Notes under the pieces: generated by a model
Database searches by the model: none
The model's input: only the letters and a program-made list of their open reading frames with translations
What the model was told of the DNA's origin: nothing
Position numbers and translations under genes: made by a program
Shown here: piece after piece, positions 8,301-18,003 of the stretch
Layout: every line of letters begins with the position of its first letter
Numbering within the stretch: position 1 is the stretch's first letter
NCBI RefSeq assembly: GCF_014639435.1
Contig: NZ_BMFZ01000014.1
Location: forward strand, 1-64,000
Source: Hafnia psychrotolerans
Lineage (GTDB): Bacteria > Pseudomonadota > Gammaproteobacteria > Enterobacterales > Enterobacteriaceae
Direction: 5' to 3'
DNA length: 64,000 bases

Positions 8301-11300
8301 TCGGCGCCACCGATGTGCAGCTGGTTGCCCGCCGTGATACTGACGTTGCCCTGGTTACTCCCGACGGTGCTGACGCTCTGGCTCTGGGTGGTGCCTTTCT
8401 CGTCGACTTCGTGTTTACTCGACTGTTTGCCTATTGTGAAGCCGATGCCACCGCTGCTTAGCAGGCCGCTTTTTTTCTTCTCTTCCAGCAGGTAGTGGGA
8501 CTTGGTTTCGGTGGCTGCACCGATATCGACGTTGTGGCCAGCCTGCAGGTTGACATCCCGGTCGGCGGCAATCGCCGACCCTTTCAGCGTCAGGTCGTTA
8601 CCGGCAGTGACGCTGACACTTTCCCCGCTGAGTAGGGTGCCTTTCTCGCGCGTGATGCGATCATCGGTCACGGTGTGGCTGCTGCTTTTATTCAGGAAGC
8701 CTTTTTTCTGCGAGCGCTCTTCACGGTATTGGGATTCACTTTCGGTGGCGGTGTTGAGCAGGACATCTTTTTTCGCCTGCAGCGCGATGGCCCCTTGTTC
8801 GCTGTGCAGCGTACTGCCGGTGACTGTCACGTCGTCCTCACGTCCAATGACCGTCACACCCTGTTGACCGCTGAAGGTGCTGCCCGTGCTGGCTTCGCGC
8901 GCGCTTTCCTCTTCGCGATGGCTGCGCGTTTTGCCCTCACGTTTGTTTTCGCTGTCCTGAGCGAGGGTGTGAGTGCGCGCGTCAGTGATGGTCACGTCCT
9001 GCGCACTGACGCCAATGCGACCTTCTTTGCTGTCAACTTGTGCTCCTTCGGCCAACAGCTGATTGCCCGCCACCAGGGTGACACCCTGGTCACCGCCGAG
9101 GGTGCTGAGCGTCAGGCGCTCTTCCTCGCGGTGGTTGCTGACAGACGAGGTGCGGCTGTCGGCCTCAAGATGCGACGTATTGGTGGTGGTGTCGGCCTTG
9201 ATGTTGATATCGCCCCCGGCCTGCACGCCCAGCTTGCCACCTGCCTGGGCCTGGCTTCCCATGAGCGCCACGTCCCGCCCGGCCGACAGGCTGAGGTCGC
9301 TACCGGCGGTCAACGTGCTGCTCAGCGCCTGCTGCCATTCGCCGCTGACCTGTGCCATGCGCTTGCCTGCGTCCTCCATCCCGGCGCGGGTGCGGTTGCC
9401 CATCGAGCCCGAGATGACCTCGAGATCAGCGGTGTGGGTGCTTTTGGCCGTGGTAATGGTCAGGTCGTTGCGCGCGCTCAGGCTGAGGGTGTCGGTGGCG
9501 TCCAACTTCGCGCCCGTAAGCCGAATGTCGGTGCCGCGCAGGCTGATGTCGCCCGCGCTCATCGTCGCCTGGCGCAGAGCGTCCTGCAGATTGGTGCTCA
9601 TCGACAGGGTGTCGGCCTGCACGTCAATACTGCCGGCCTTGATGTCACCGCTCTGGTGCAGGAACTGCCCGGCATCGACGGCGAGGGCCTTGTCGGCAAA
9701 CAGGTTGCCGGCATTGGTAATGCTGCCCGCCGAGAGTTGCAGATTGCCGCCGCCAATCACCGCGCCATCACCGGTCAGGCGCAGCGTGGTCTGCGCCAGA
9801 TAGACCTTCGGCACCCACACGGTTTGCGGACCGTCGGCCGTTTGCACCGTCTCACTGACCAGCCAGACGATGTCCTGCCCCAGCGCGGCAATCTGTTCAG
9901 GCGTCAGGGCCACACCGGGCACCAGATGGAAGTCCTGCGCGACCTTAGCACCATTGCTCATCAGTTGCTGGTACTGCGCCATCGCATCTTCCCCCCTGAC
10001 GGACGGTTTACCGGTAAGTGCCAGCACCTGTTCACGCACCAGGCGCTGCTCGTAAAAACCGTCGCCCAGGCGTTTGTGCGCCTGCGCCGGGTCATAACCC
10101 ACTCGGTCGAGCAGATAATCGCTGCTGATAAACTTATTACGGCTGGTAAAGCGTTCATCGGTGACCACCAGGAACGGGCTGCCTGCCGCCGTATGCTGAG
10201 CAAACAGGCCGTTGTTAGGGACGCTGGTCGCCACGCTGCCCAGGTGTTGCATCTGGGTCAGCGCCAGCTCAGAAGGCAGCAGCGGCCGTCCCAGCGGCGA
10301 TGTTGAGTTGACGCCGGACGGTGTAAGCTGACTCCCCGGAGCCAGCGACATGTCGCCGCCCTGGTGACCAGCGCCTTCCACCGTGAAGGCCAGCGGATTT
10401 CGCTCAAGTTCGGCGCGCTCGGCATCCACGGCGTTCAGCGCGGCCTCCAGCCGGCTGATTTGCGCCTGATTTACCGTCGTGTTGGTGATGCTGGCTCCGC
10501 TGATGGTGACGTTGCCGTTGCCGGTAATAATGCCGTCAATGGTCGCCAGCGCTGTGGTTTCGTCATGGTTGAACGTCGGATACCAGTGCGACTCGCCCCT
10601 GTCGTAGTGGTCGACAATGAACTCCTGGCGCCGCTCATTGATCGAGTAACCCCGGTTGTCCACGCTGCCACCGCCGTCCTGCGTTAGGTCGCCGTTCGCC
10701 GTGATGACGCTGGCGTCATTGAACAACTGACCGGTGATGCGCAGCACCATATTGCCCCCAGCCAGAATACGTGCCCCGAGTCCTTCGGAGATCAGTTTGT
10801 CTGCCGTCACCGTACCGGTCACTGTGCGCTCGCGCAGGGTGTTGTAGTCACTCACAAAGGGGGCGGTGGCAATATCCAGAAATTTCACGGGATCCCACAC
10901 AACGGCTTGCCCGATATCATGTTCCCGGCGGAAGGAGTTTTGATAAGGCGTTGGGATAACGTCCTGATTCCACCCGCGCACGTCGTAAAATGTCATGGCA
11001 TAACTGCCGTCAGTGTTGGGTTTGAGCGCAAGGTAGTTGATCCACAGGTTGATCAGTTGCCCTGTATTGTCTTTCACTCGCACTTGTGCCCGTTTAGCCG
11101 CAGCGTCAATGTTCAGCAACGTACCATACGGGTTGCTCTCTGCGGCTGCTGCATCACGGAATGTCAGTTGTTGAGTGGTCGGCGCTATGGTGCTGACATC
11201 GGTATTGACGCCTTCGCCGTAAGAGCGCCAGTAATAGTTGTAGCGATGCCACTTATAGTCGCTCTTTTGTGCATCGCGCTGTATCTCAAGCCCTTCGCGC

Positions 11301-14300
11301 AGGTTGTCCAGCCGGCGGGCCTCGACGGTGAGGTCGCCGTCCGCTTCAATAAAGCTCGCCCGGTTCTCAATCAGGTCACCGCTGCGAAGAGACAGACGGT
11401 TGCCACTGTAGAGTAGGGCGCCGTCGCGGTTGCTCAGGCGTTCACCGGCTGTAAGCTGAAGGCTCTGAGTCGCCGCCATCACCGCCGGCGCTCCGTGGTT
11501 GTTAATGATGCGCCCGAGCACGGTGATATCGTCACCCATCAGCGCGGTGGCGTTGTCCAGGGTATCGACGTTGAGCGTTATCCTGTCAGCCTCAATACGT
11601 CCGGTATTTTGCAAGGCTTCGGTCGTCAGCTGCAGCGTTTTGCCCACCAGGGTGGCCGGATTAGTAATGCTGGCCGCATTGAGCACCAGGTTGCCCGGCA
11701 GCAACCAGTCCGCGAGGTTGTTAAAGACACCGCTCAGGGAGAAGGTGACCGTGCCGTTGCTGCTGAGGGTTTCGCCCGCGCTGTGGGTGTGATCCTGCTG
11801 CGCGGTCAGCGTCAGCGCCTGCAGGCCCAGCAGGGTACCCTGTTGGTTTTCCAGGGTGCGCGTATGCAGGGTCAGGGCACCGGCACTCTCCAGCCGTCCG
11901 CTCTGATTGAGCAGGGCGAGCGGTGAGTCGGTCGGTGACAGTTCGGCGTTGATATCGAGATTGCCATTAGCCAGAATATGACCCTGGCGGTTGTCTAACT
12001 GTGAGACCGCCGCGAGGGTGAGGGTGGCGGCGCTTTGCAACCGGCCTGCCGTGTTGTCGATGTCGCGCGCGGTAATGCTGGTGTGCGTGGTGCCCAATAT
12101 CAGGCCGCCGTCGCGGTTATTCAGGCGGTCGGTTTGTACGTCAAGCGACGCCTGGCTGCTGAGCGTTCCCTGACCGCTGTTGTCGAGCGCGCCAGCGTTG
12201 ATCTTCAGCCCCTGCGTGGCGACCAGTTGGCCGCCCTGATTGTTCACCTGTGTGGCGTCAAGCGTCAGCGATGCACCGCTGTGAACCTTGCCCTGCGGAT
12301 TGTTAAGCCGGTCGATGTGATAGCTGCCCGCCCCCTGACTGATGAGCGTGCCGCGAGTGTTGTCCAACTGCGAGGTCGACAGGGCAATGCCGCCGCGGCT
12401 GCTGAACACGCCCTGTCGGTTATTGATGTTGCCCGCCGTCACCTGCTGTTCACCATTGCTGCGTACCGCACCGTCAGTATTGTCAAGCAGGTTGAGAATG
12501 CGCAGCGTAAGCGCCTGCTGGGCGTCTATCGTCCCACCGGCATTGTTCAGCGCCTGTGCGTCGAGCGACAAGGCTTCGCCGCTCTGTAGCTTGCCGCTAT
12601 GGTTATCCAGCCCGCCGTTCAGATTCAGGCGTAGTTGCTTTTGACTGTACAGCTGGCCGCTCTGGGTATTGTTGAGGCTCAGGGCGGCAATGTTCAGTGC
12701 CTCACCGGCCAGCCACTGGCCGCCGGCGTTGTTTATCGAGCCTGCGACGGCGCTTTCAGTCGTGCCCTGCACGGCAAGCAGCCCTTGCGCTGAAACCTTG
12801 CCAGCGCGGTTATCGACATCCTGCGCAACGCGCAGTACCAGATCCGCCGCCGACTGCACCACGCCTTTAGCGTTGCCCAGCCAGTCCGCCGCAAGTTGTG
12901 CGGCCTGCAGGCTCTGTACACTGCCTTCAGTATTGTCAAAGCCGCCGCTGATGGCCTGCCAGCGGCCCTGGCTGCCCATCCAGCCCTGCGCGTTGACCAT
13001 ATCCTGCGCCTCAAGCCTCTGAGATAATTGACTGAAAATGCGTCCCTGTCCGTTATCCAGCGTCCCGGTGAACTGCATGTCCAGACTATCCAGCGCGTTG
13101 ATAGCCCCCTGAGCATTTAGCAGGTTTGCAGCGCGCACCCACGTGCTGCCGTTGCCGGTAAACCTGCCGCCCTGGTTGTTCCATTCTCCCGCGAGGCTGA
13201 GGGACAGCGTGTTTTGGCTGAAAACCAGCCCCGATTGACGGTTGGTCAGTCGCCCGGTGTGGAGGGACAGGGCTCCGCCGCTTTGCAGCGATCCGCCGTC
13301 ATTGTCAAACAGGCTGGTCGTGCCTGTGTTGACGACGAGGGCCTGCTGCGCGGTCAGTTTGCCCTGGCGGTTAAGGATATCTCCTGCACTGTCATAGGTC
13401 AGGTCGCCGCCGGACTGCAACTGGCCGCCGGTATTATCGAGGGTGCGTGCGGCGGCGGTCACCTGTTGGCCACCTTGTGCGGTACCGCCACGGTTATCCC
13501 AGTCGCCCCCGGCGTTTAGCGAGAGGACATGACCGGCCTCAAGCCAGCCGCGGGCATTGTTCAGCCCCTGCTGCGACGTCAGGGTTGCATCGTTTTGGGC
13601 GACGACCTTACCCAGCGTGTTATCCAGACTGCCGGTCGTCAGCGTCAGCGACTCACCGCTGATTTCGCCCTCTCCGTTTGCGAGCACACCCGCCGCGGTG
13701 AGGGTGAGCTGCTCACCGCCCAGCAGTTTGCCCGCGTCGTTGCGCACGTCCCGGGCGGTCACGGTAGTCTGCCCCGTTGCGGTGAGCGTGCCGCCGCGGT
13801 TATTCAGGTCGCCGTTGGTGTGAACCGCCAGCGTTTTACCTGCGCCAATGAGTCCCCGGGCATTGTCCAGCCCCTGGCGGGCACGCAGGTCTAAGGTCTG
13901 TTGGCCAATCACCTTGCCCTGCGTATTATCGAGGCCGTCAGCGCTTACCGTCAGCGCCGTGCCGCTGATTTCGCCACCGCGGTTAGAGGCGTGCCCTGCG
14001 GCATTGAGGGTTAACTGCTGGCCGGACAGCAGCTTGCCGTCGTCGTTGTTGACTGTATTCGCCACCGCCGTCAGTGAGGTTTCGCCCTGCGCCGTGCCGC
14101 CCTGGTTGTTCAGGTCACCGGTGCGAATGTCCAGACCTTTGCCCGCCCCTATAAGGCCGCGCTGGTTGTCCAGCCGGTCTGTGGTCAGGCCGAGGTCGCT
14201 CTGGCTGATGACCTGCCCCTGGGTATTATCCAGATGCCCGGCCGTCAGGGTGAGCCGGCCGCCGCTCAGGGTGCCGGACTGATTGCTGACGTCACCGCCC

Positions 14301-16201
14301 GCGCTGAGCGTCAGGGCGTTGCCGGCCAGCAGGTCACCTCCCGCGTTGTTGACCGCGCCGGAGGTCTGCACCGTCAGCGCCGCCTGCGTTTTTACCGTAC
14401 CGTCCTGATTGTCCAGGCTGCCTGCGTCAAGCCGCAGGTCGCCGTTGCTGCCCATCTCGCCGCCCGCATTGTCGAGCAGGCCACCGACCCGCCACTGCTG
14501 CGCCACGTTATCAAGTGCAAACAGGCGGCCGCGTCGGTTGGTCAGCGCCGCTGCGTTGAAACTGAGCTGGCGGCTTTCTATGGTGCCGCCGCTGTTGTCA
14601 AGCCGTCCCGTCAGCGTGAAACGACTCTCGGCACTTTCCGTTTGGGACCAGGCGGCCTGCTGATTGAACAGGTCACTGGCATCGACTTCCCAGCGGCCTG
14701 CTTTAACCTGAGCCTGCCGCGCATCAATATCACCAGCGGTGTTAATGGCAAGCTGTTCGCTGTCGATGGCGGACTGCCGCAGCGCCACGCCGCCTTCCCG
14801 TGCGCTCAGCCCGGCACGGCTGGCTGCGACGTTCGCGCCACTGATATCGATCCGGCGTCCGCTCACATCAACCTCTTTTTTACTGAGCAGGCTGCCGCTC
14901 GCACGAATATCGCCCTGGCTTTCCAGGCGCAGGCTGGCATCGCGTACAATCTGGCTGTTGGCATCGCTGCCCGCCAGCAGATGCCCGCTGCTCTCTATGC
15001 CGCGGGCGGCGCTGAGGTGCACATCACCCGCCGCAGCCAGGGTGCCTGTCTGCGTCAGCGTGGCCTCGCGGCTCTGCACGGAGAGTTGGCCGCCGCCGTG
15101 TAATTTACCCTGATAGTCGACAGCGTCTCTGGCCGCGAGGCTGATATCGCCGCCGGCCTGCGTGACGGCATTTTGCGCATCCGACTGCCAGCTGAGCTTG
15201 CCCTCGCTGCTTACGGTCAGCGTCTTACCCGCCTGAACCTGCGCGTTCTGATTGCGCACGCCCACGCCGGCTTCGGTGCCTATCATGCGAATACTGCCGC
15301 TGTACATGCCGCCCATCTGGCCCATGTCTATCGCCAACTGGGGTTTAGCGCTGCCGTCATCAGAGAGCGGCGCCACGGTTTTTCCGTCCGCACTTATACG
15401 GTTGCGGCCGGCGACCACCGACACGCCCTCTTTGGCCCAGACGCCGGCGTTGACCTCGACCGCACGGGCGAGGATGTCGACGTACTCGGTATCATGACGG
15501 ACGTCTCCGTTGAGTCCGCCACCTTCAATGCGCACCACGCCGCGCTCAACCTGGTATCCCGCCACGCTGCCGTCGGCGTTGATCTGCGGCTTGCCGGTGG
15601 TCAGCGTCATGCGTCCGGCGTTGATGGTGCCGCAGCCGTTGCACACAATGCCTGCAGGGTTAGCCACAATCACCTGTGCCTTGCCGCCGGCCACTTCCAG
15701 AAAGCCCCGCAGCTGGCTGGGATTATTGCTGTTCACTTCGTTGAGGATAACCCGCGCCGGTGCTGCATTGGGATTGAGATGGGGGTTGCCCTGGATCATC
15801 CCGGCCATCTGGGTGGACGTCATCACCGCCGAGTTGTTGAGGATGGCGCCTTTTTGCTCGACGTCGAACTGCTGATACTGGTTGTGCGATACCCCGGACG
15901 GATTAGGGGCGGTAATGTTGACCTGCGGCAATCCGTTCTGGGTGGCGATCACCTCCGGCCGCTGGCCGGGCGCGGCGCTGCCGTCCGCCACAATGCTGTT
16001 GGCCATGACCGGCCCGGCAAACAAAGCCAGCCCCAGCAGCCACACCGCACGCCGCAGGGTCACCCATAAACGATCCCCTCCCGTGAGGCCGGTACCGCGG
16101 TGCTGGCCGGGTTCGGTGCTGCAGCTGCGGGCCAGTTCGGACACGACCCGCAGTTCCCCGTGGGTACGGCTAAATATCAGGCGGTAGCAATGTTTGTTCA
16201 T
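5264..16201 (-). CDS. cdiA: CdiA, contact-dependent growth inhibition toxin/adhesin
   Basis: A 3645-residue two-partner-secretion exoprotein that forms a surface filament and delivers its C-terminal toxin into touching bacteria. Visible parts, in order: extended signal peptide (1-67, cleavage after VMA); TPS transport domain (68 to ~340) with an NPAG motif (181-184) and CNGCG; a long FHA-1 array of LDNxxG repeats (~340-1640); a non-repetitive Tyr/Trp-rich region (~1640-2030) where receptor-binding domains lie in known CdiA proteins; a YP-like region (~2030-2120); FHA-2 repeats (~2140-3010); the pretoxin domain and VENN (3323-3326). About 319 residues follow. They are Gly/Ala-rich with hydrophobic segments and no recognised nuclease motif; with a membrane immunity protein this suggests a membrane-active toxin (inference). 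AAGGAAG precedes the ATG. The last ~31 residues (poly-Phe tail) are read inside cdiI and look aberrant. Confidence 0.93.
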   Translation of the reverse strand: MNKHCYRLIFSRTHGELRVVSELARSCSTEPGQHRGTGLTGGDRLWVTLRRAVWLLGLALFAGPVMANSIVADGSAAPGQRPEVIATQNGLPQVNITAPNPSGVSHNQYQQFDVEQKGAILNNSAVMTSTQMAGMIQGNPHLNPNAAPARVILNEVNSNNPSQLRGFLEVAGGKAQVIVANPAGIVCNGCGTINAGRMTLTTGKPQINADGSVAGYQVERGVVRIEGGGLNGDVRHDTEYVDILARAVEVNAGVWAKEGVSVVAGRNRISADGKTVAPLSDDGSAKPQLAIDMGQMGGMYSGSIRMIGTEAGVGVRNQNAQVQAGKTLTVSSEGKLSWQSDAQNAVTQAGGDISLAARDAVDYQGKLHGGGQLSVQSREATLTQTGTLAAAGDVHLSAARGIESSGHLLAGSDANSQIVRDASLRLESQGDIRASGSLLSKKEVDVSGRRIDISGANVAASRAGLSAREGGVALRQSAIDSEQLAINTAGDIDARQAQVKAGRWEVDASDLFNQQAAWSQTESAESRFTLTGRLDNSGGTIESRQLSFNAAALTNRRGRLFALDNVAQQWRVGGLLDNAGGEMGSNGDLRLDAGSLDNQDGTVKTQAALTVQTSGAVNNAGGDLLAGNALTLSAGGDVSNQSGTLSGGRLTLTAGHLDNTQGQVISQSDLGLTTDRLDNQRGLIGAGKGLDIRTGDLNNQGGTAQGETSLTAVANTVNNDDGKLLSGQQLTLNAAGHASNRGGEISGTALTVSADGLDNTQGKVIGQQTLDLRARQGLDNARGLIGAGKTLAVHTNGDLNNRGGTLTATGQTTVTARDVRNDAGKLLGGEQLTLTAAGVLANGEGEISGESLTLTTGSLDNTLGKVVAQNDATLTSQQGLNNARGWLEAGHVLSLNAGGDWDNRGGTAQGGQQVTAAARTLDNTGGQLQSGGDLTYDSAGDILNRQGKLTAQQALVVNTGTTSLFDNDGGSLQSGGALSLHTGRLTNRQSGLVFSQNTLSLSLAGEWNNQGGRFTGNGSTWVRAANLLNAQGAINALDSLDMQFTGTLDNGQGRIFSQLSQRLEAQDMVNAQGWMGSQGRWQAISGGFDNTEGSVQSLQAAQLAADWLGNAKGVVQSAADLVLRVAQDVDNRAGKVSAQGLLAVQGTTESAVAGSINNAGGQWLAGEALNIAALSLNNTQSGQLYSQKQLRLNLNGGLDNHSGKLQSGEALSLDAQALNNAGGTIDAQQALTLRILNLLDNTDGAVRSNGEQQVTAGNINNRQGVFSSRGGIALSTSQLDNTRGTLISQGAGSYHIDRLNNPQGKVHSGASLTLDATQVNNQGGQLVATQGLKINAGALDNSGQGTLSSQASLDVQTDRLNNRDGGLILGTTHTSITARDIDNTAGRLQSAATLTLAAVSQLDNRQGHILANGNLDINAELSPTDSPLALLNQSGRLESAGALTLHTRTLENQQGTLLGLQALTLTAQQDHTHSAGETLSSNGTVTFSLSGVFNNLADWLLPGNLVLNAASITNPATLVGKTLQLTTEALQNTGRIEADRITLNVDTLDNATALMGDDITVLGRIINNHGAPAVMAATQSLQLTAGERLSNRDGALLYSGNRLSLRSGDLIENRASFIEADGDLTVEARRLDNLREGLEIQRDAQKSDYKWHRYNYYWRSYGEGVNTDVSTIAPTTQQLTFRDAAAAESNPYGTLLNIDAAAKRAQVRVKDNTGQLINLWINYLALKPNTDGSYAMTFYDVRGWNQDVIPTPYQNSFRREHDIGQAVVWDPVKFLDIATAPFVSDYNTLRERTVTGTVTADKLISEGLGARILAGGNMVLRITGQLFNDASVITANGDLTQDGGGSVDNRGYSINERRQEFIVDHYDRGESHWYPTFNHDETTALATIDGIITGNGNVTISGASITNTTVNQAQISRLEAALNAVDAERAELERNPLAFTVEGAGHQGGDMSLAPGSQLTPSGVNSTSPLGRPLLPSELALTQMQHLGSVATSVPNNGLFAQHTAAGSPFLVVTDERFTSRNKFISSDYLLDRVGYDPAQAHKRLGDGFYEQRLVREQVLALTGKPSVRGEDAMAQYQQLMSNGAKVAQDFHLVPGVALTPEQIAALGQDIVWLVSETVQTADGPQTVWVPKVYLAQTTLRLTGDGAVIGGGNLQLSAGSITNAGNLFADKALAVDAGQFLHQSGDIKAGSIDVQADTLSMSTNLQDALRQATMSAGDISLRGTDIRLTGAKLDATDTLSLSARNDLTITTAKSTHTADLEVISGSMGNRTRAGMEDAGKRMAQVSGEWQQALSSTLTAGSDLSLSAGRDVALMGSQAQAGGKLGVQAGGDINIKADTTTNTSHLEADSRTSSVSNHREEERLTLSTLGGDQGVTLVAGNQLLAEGAQVDSKEGRIGVSAQDVTITDARTHTLAQDSENKREGKTRSHREEESAREASTGSTFSGQQGVTVIGREDDVTVTGSTLHSEQGAIALQAKKDVLLNTATESESQYREERSQKKGFLNKSSSHTVTDDRITREKGTLLSGESVSVTAGNDLTLKGSAIAADRDVNLQAGHNVDIGAATETKSHYLLEEKKKSGLLSSGGIGFTIGKQSSKHEVDEKGTTQSQSVSTVGSNQGNVSITAGNQLHIGGADLIAGKDLNLTGDSVTIDPGYDQRTRTETFEQKQSGLSVALSGTVGSALNTAVSSAQQARKESDSRLGALQNTKAALSGVQAAQAYARDNALTEAADAKNAAAGLSPDNPDAAKGATNTVGISASYGSQSSKSETRTDSRQSQGSTLTAGQNLSVTATGKRNTAESGNIAISGSQLKAGKDLALDAARDITLQSAQNTESTVSKNESRGGNIGVGIGVGSGGYGISVSASVNAGKGYENGNGLTHTETTLDAGSHLSMTSGRDTTLKGAQASGEKVTVDVGRNLTLESEQDSDRYDAKQQNASAGGSFTFGSMTGSANVSVSQDKLRSNFDSVKEQTGLFAGKGGYDVTVKDHTQLDGAVIASTADKEHNRLDTGTLGWTDIHNQADYNATHSGGSFSTGGPVGKDLLTNMAGGMLSGANNSGHAEGTTKAGVSEGTLIVRDTDKQQQDITQLNRDTEHANAGSISPIFNKEKEQNRLKQAQLIGEIGSQAMDVIRTQGEIAGLKAQTDPGALSQAREQLTKDGKPASNADVMQRAYNNARQQYGTGSDLQKAAQAVTGTLTALAGNNLAGALASGASPYLATEIKKLTTTDGQVNVAANAMAHAVLGAVTAQLNNQSAIAGGLGAGGGELAARYIAGQLFPDKKPEQLSESEKQQVSALSQLASGLAGGLATGDAGGAVIAAQAGKNTVENNYLSADQTTSWLEKYKAASSDDARKRLIDVANKADKDQQQKAIDTKISKDYLIQQQDDLIRLIQSPNCDADCQKLAKYSINQLSPIIKNYDELQQGNNIPRAAIATITLAIPVLSKAVAPVIGEWLGSQTIANRVIGAGTSGAANMGMQGYNIYNDPNESFSWAGFGTSIITGGVTAGMGYKPSVVINTAGAGFSSVVDGKSPWVPMGGAFAGSTVGYWGAGKITPYAEKQFNPWSNGFKEKYNLNIPSISAPPVASPLPSIIGGGTGAIGSEMTNKYVDNKSKEISSEVKNENVEVFFFFNFNVFIANNVFLIWIEGVC

Positions 16202-16272
16202 GGGGTTCTTCCTTGAGAAAAGTCAGTCCGTTCTGTCAGTATCAATAAAGAGGGCGGTATCACGCCCGGGCA

Positions 16273-18003
16273 TCAGATTTCAAGATTGACGCTGAATCCG
16301 GCCGTGGCGCCCGAGGTGTGGAAGCCTGATGGCTTATAGAGCGGTATGCCGGCAAAAACGTCGTAACTCAACCGGCCCCACAGCGCCCCGCGCACGCCAA
16401 CCGCGCTGCCGGCCAGCTGGTGACCGACCAGGTATCGCGTACCCGGCCCGTCCACCCGGCCGTAGTCGGCCGCGAGGTACAGCTCGTGGCCGCTTGCGAA
16501 TACGTTCCAGGCGATGTCGTTACGCCAGAGCAGGCCTTTCTCGCCGGACAACACCTGTTCGCCGTCAAAGCCGCGCACCGTGTAACGCCCTGCAATCGCC
16601 ATGCGCTCCTGGGGCGTCAGCGCGTTCGGGCTCCACTGTCCGCGAAGGTGGGTGTATACCCGCCAGGGTTGCTCACCCACAGTAAAGGGCTGGTTGATGC
16701 CCAGGTCACCGAGCAACATGCCTGTCCGTGCGCTGCCTTCATGACGCGATTCTTCCGGGGCCGGCAGGGCGTTGAACGCGCCGGTTCCGCGTCGCCAGTG
16801 GATATTTGCGTCAAGGGTGGTGGTCCCGAGGTAGCTGCGCTGGTTGAGCCCCAGCTCCCAGCCGGCGGTGCGCCGCTTCTGCTGGTCGATATCGATGTCG
16901 TTTACGGCGTTGGTCGAATGCTTGCGGTAAGCGCGCAGGTTTAGCGTTGTTTTGTGCGACTGGTCGCGGTACAGCAACCGGGAGACTGTCAGCTGAACGT
17001 TGTCGCTTTTACCGCTGTAGCGCAGCACTTCGTTGGCGTTGGGGATGTTCTGATGGTAGGTATAGTCGTTGTAATTGGCGGAAAAACCCCAATAACCCAC
17101 CGGGAAAAAGTAGTTCAGCGTGTGCGAACGGTTACCAAACGGACCGTGCTGGAACAGGTCTTTACCGACGTTGGCATAAAACAGGTCGTTCTGTGCAAAA
17201 GGCGCATCGAGTGCTAACGTCGCGGAGCCGAGATACCGTCCGGTACTTTTAGAGCCGCTGTCATCGAGGCCCAGGCTGAGCCGCACCGGCCGGACTTCCT
17301 GCCAGTTGACCAGCAGGTCACTGGTGGCATCATGCTTGCCGGGGACAATTTTGATGTCGGCGGTGGCGCTGGGCACCCGCCGGAAATTCTCCAGTCCCTG
17401 CTCGATGTCGCGTAAGTTCAAAATATCGCCTGATGAGGCGGGGAGGGCGTTCCACCATCGCCCGCGCCACGAAACGGGTTGGTCAAAGCGAACGTCGCCG
17501 ATGCGCCCGGGCTGCAGAGTCAGCGTCAGGATGCTTTTGGTCAGATCCTGCTCCTGCGCCATAACGCGGGTGGTGATGTAGCCTTTAGCCAGTATGGCGT
17601 TTTGCACCTTATTGATGACCAGCACAATACCCTGGCCGCCCAGGCAGCGCCCTTTGGCGTCATCGGCGGCGCTAAGTGCCCACTGAAAGCGGTCGGCAGA
17701 CTCGCCGATCAGGATTATCTGGTTAATGGTAAAGCAGGGACTTTCGTGGGCAGGATAGTCAGGCAGCGCAATGTCGGGACGGGCAAGGCGCGTATCCGTC
17801 TGCGGGGTATTTTGGCTTTGTAGGGCGCTTTCACGCTCTTGCTGACGCAGTTGCTGGCGGGCATCGAGTGTCGCAGCCTCTTGCTCAAGGGCGCCGGGCT
17901 GGCTGGCAGCAAATATCGGGGAAGAAAGGGTTAGCAGCATTCCAGTAATCACAGGAACCCACGCTTTTGGCTGACGCCAGAGCGTTATAAAAATCCTTTT
18001 CAT
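16273..18003 (-). CDS. cdiB: CdiB, two-partner secretion outer-membrane transporter
   Basis: A 576-residue protein of the Omp85/TpsB (ShlB/FhaC) family that exports CdiA across the outer membrane. Signal peptide ends near residue 33 (IFAA/SQPG). A Gln/Glu/Arg-rich linker is followed by POTRA-type segments (about 90-250; CFTINQIILIG, ILTLTLQPGRIGDVRF) and a C-terminal 16-strand type barrel with the conserved YTVRGFDGE loop, whose Arg projects into the pore. Length is normal for the family. It is the first gene of the minus-strand locus, 71 bp ahead of cdiA, so the two are probably co-transcribed from the AT-rich region at 18004-18110. Confidence 0.95.
   Translation of the reverse strand: MKRIFITLWRQPKAWVPVITGMLLTLSSPIFAASQPGALEQEAATLDARQQLRQQERESALQSQNTPQTDTRLARPDIALPDYPAHESPCFTINQIILIGESADRFQWALSAADDAKGRCLGGQGIVLVINKVQNAILAKGYITTRVMAQEQDLTKSILTLTLQPGRIGDVRFDQPVSWRGRWWNALPASSGDILNLRDIEQGLENFRRVPSATADIKIVPGKHDATSDLLVNWQEVRPVRLSLGLDDSGSKSTGRYLGSATLALDAPFAQNDLFYANVGKDLFQHGPFGNRSHTLNYFFPVGYWGFSANYNDYTYHQNIPNANEVLRYSGKSDNVQLTVSRLLYRDQSHKTTLNLRAYRKHSTNAVNDIDIDQQKRRTAGWELGLNQRSYLGTTTLDANIHWRRGTGAFNALPAPEESRHEGSARTGMLLGDLGINQPFTVGEQPWRVYTHLRGQWSPNALTPQERMAIAGRYTVRGFDGEQVLSGEKGLLWRNDIAWNVFASGHELYLAADYGRVDGPGTRYLVGHQLAGSAVGVRGALWGRLSYDVFAGIPLYKPSGFHTSGATAGFSVNLEI

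Noticed and set aside
6674-8461. 595-residue open frame on the plus strand opposite cdiA, and similar long ones near 8675-10306
   Set aside because: These are shadow frames of the GC-rich, repetitive cdiA gene; they have no start signals and no family resemblance.
12000-14500. Regular repeats about 60-70 bases apart, first taken as a possible CRISPR-like array
   Set aside because: They are the codons of the LDNxxG FHA repeats of CdiA, in frame and degenerate, not identical repeats with unique spacers.
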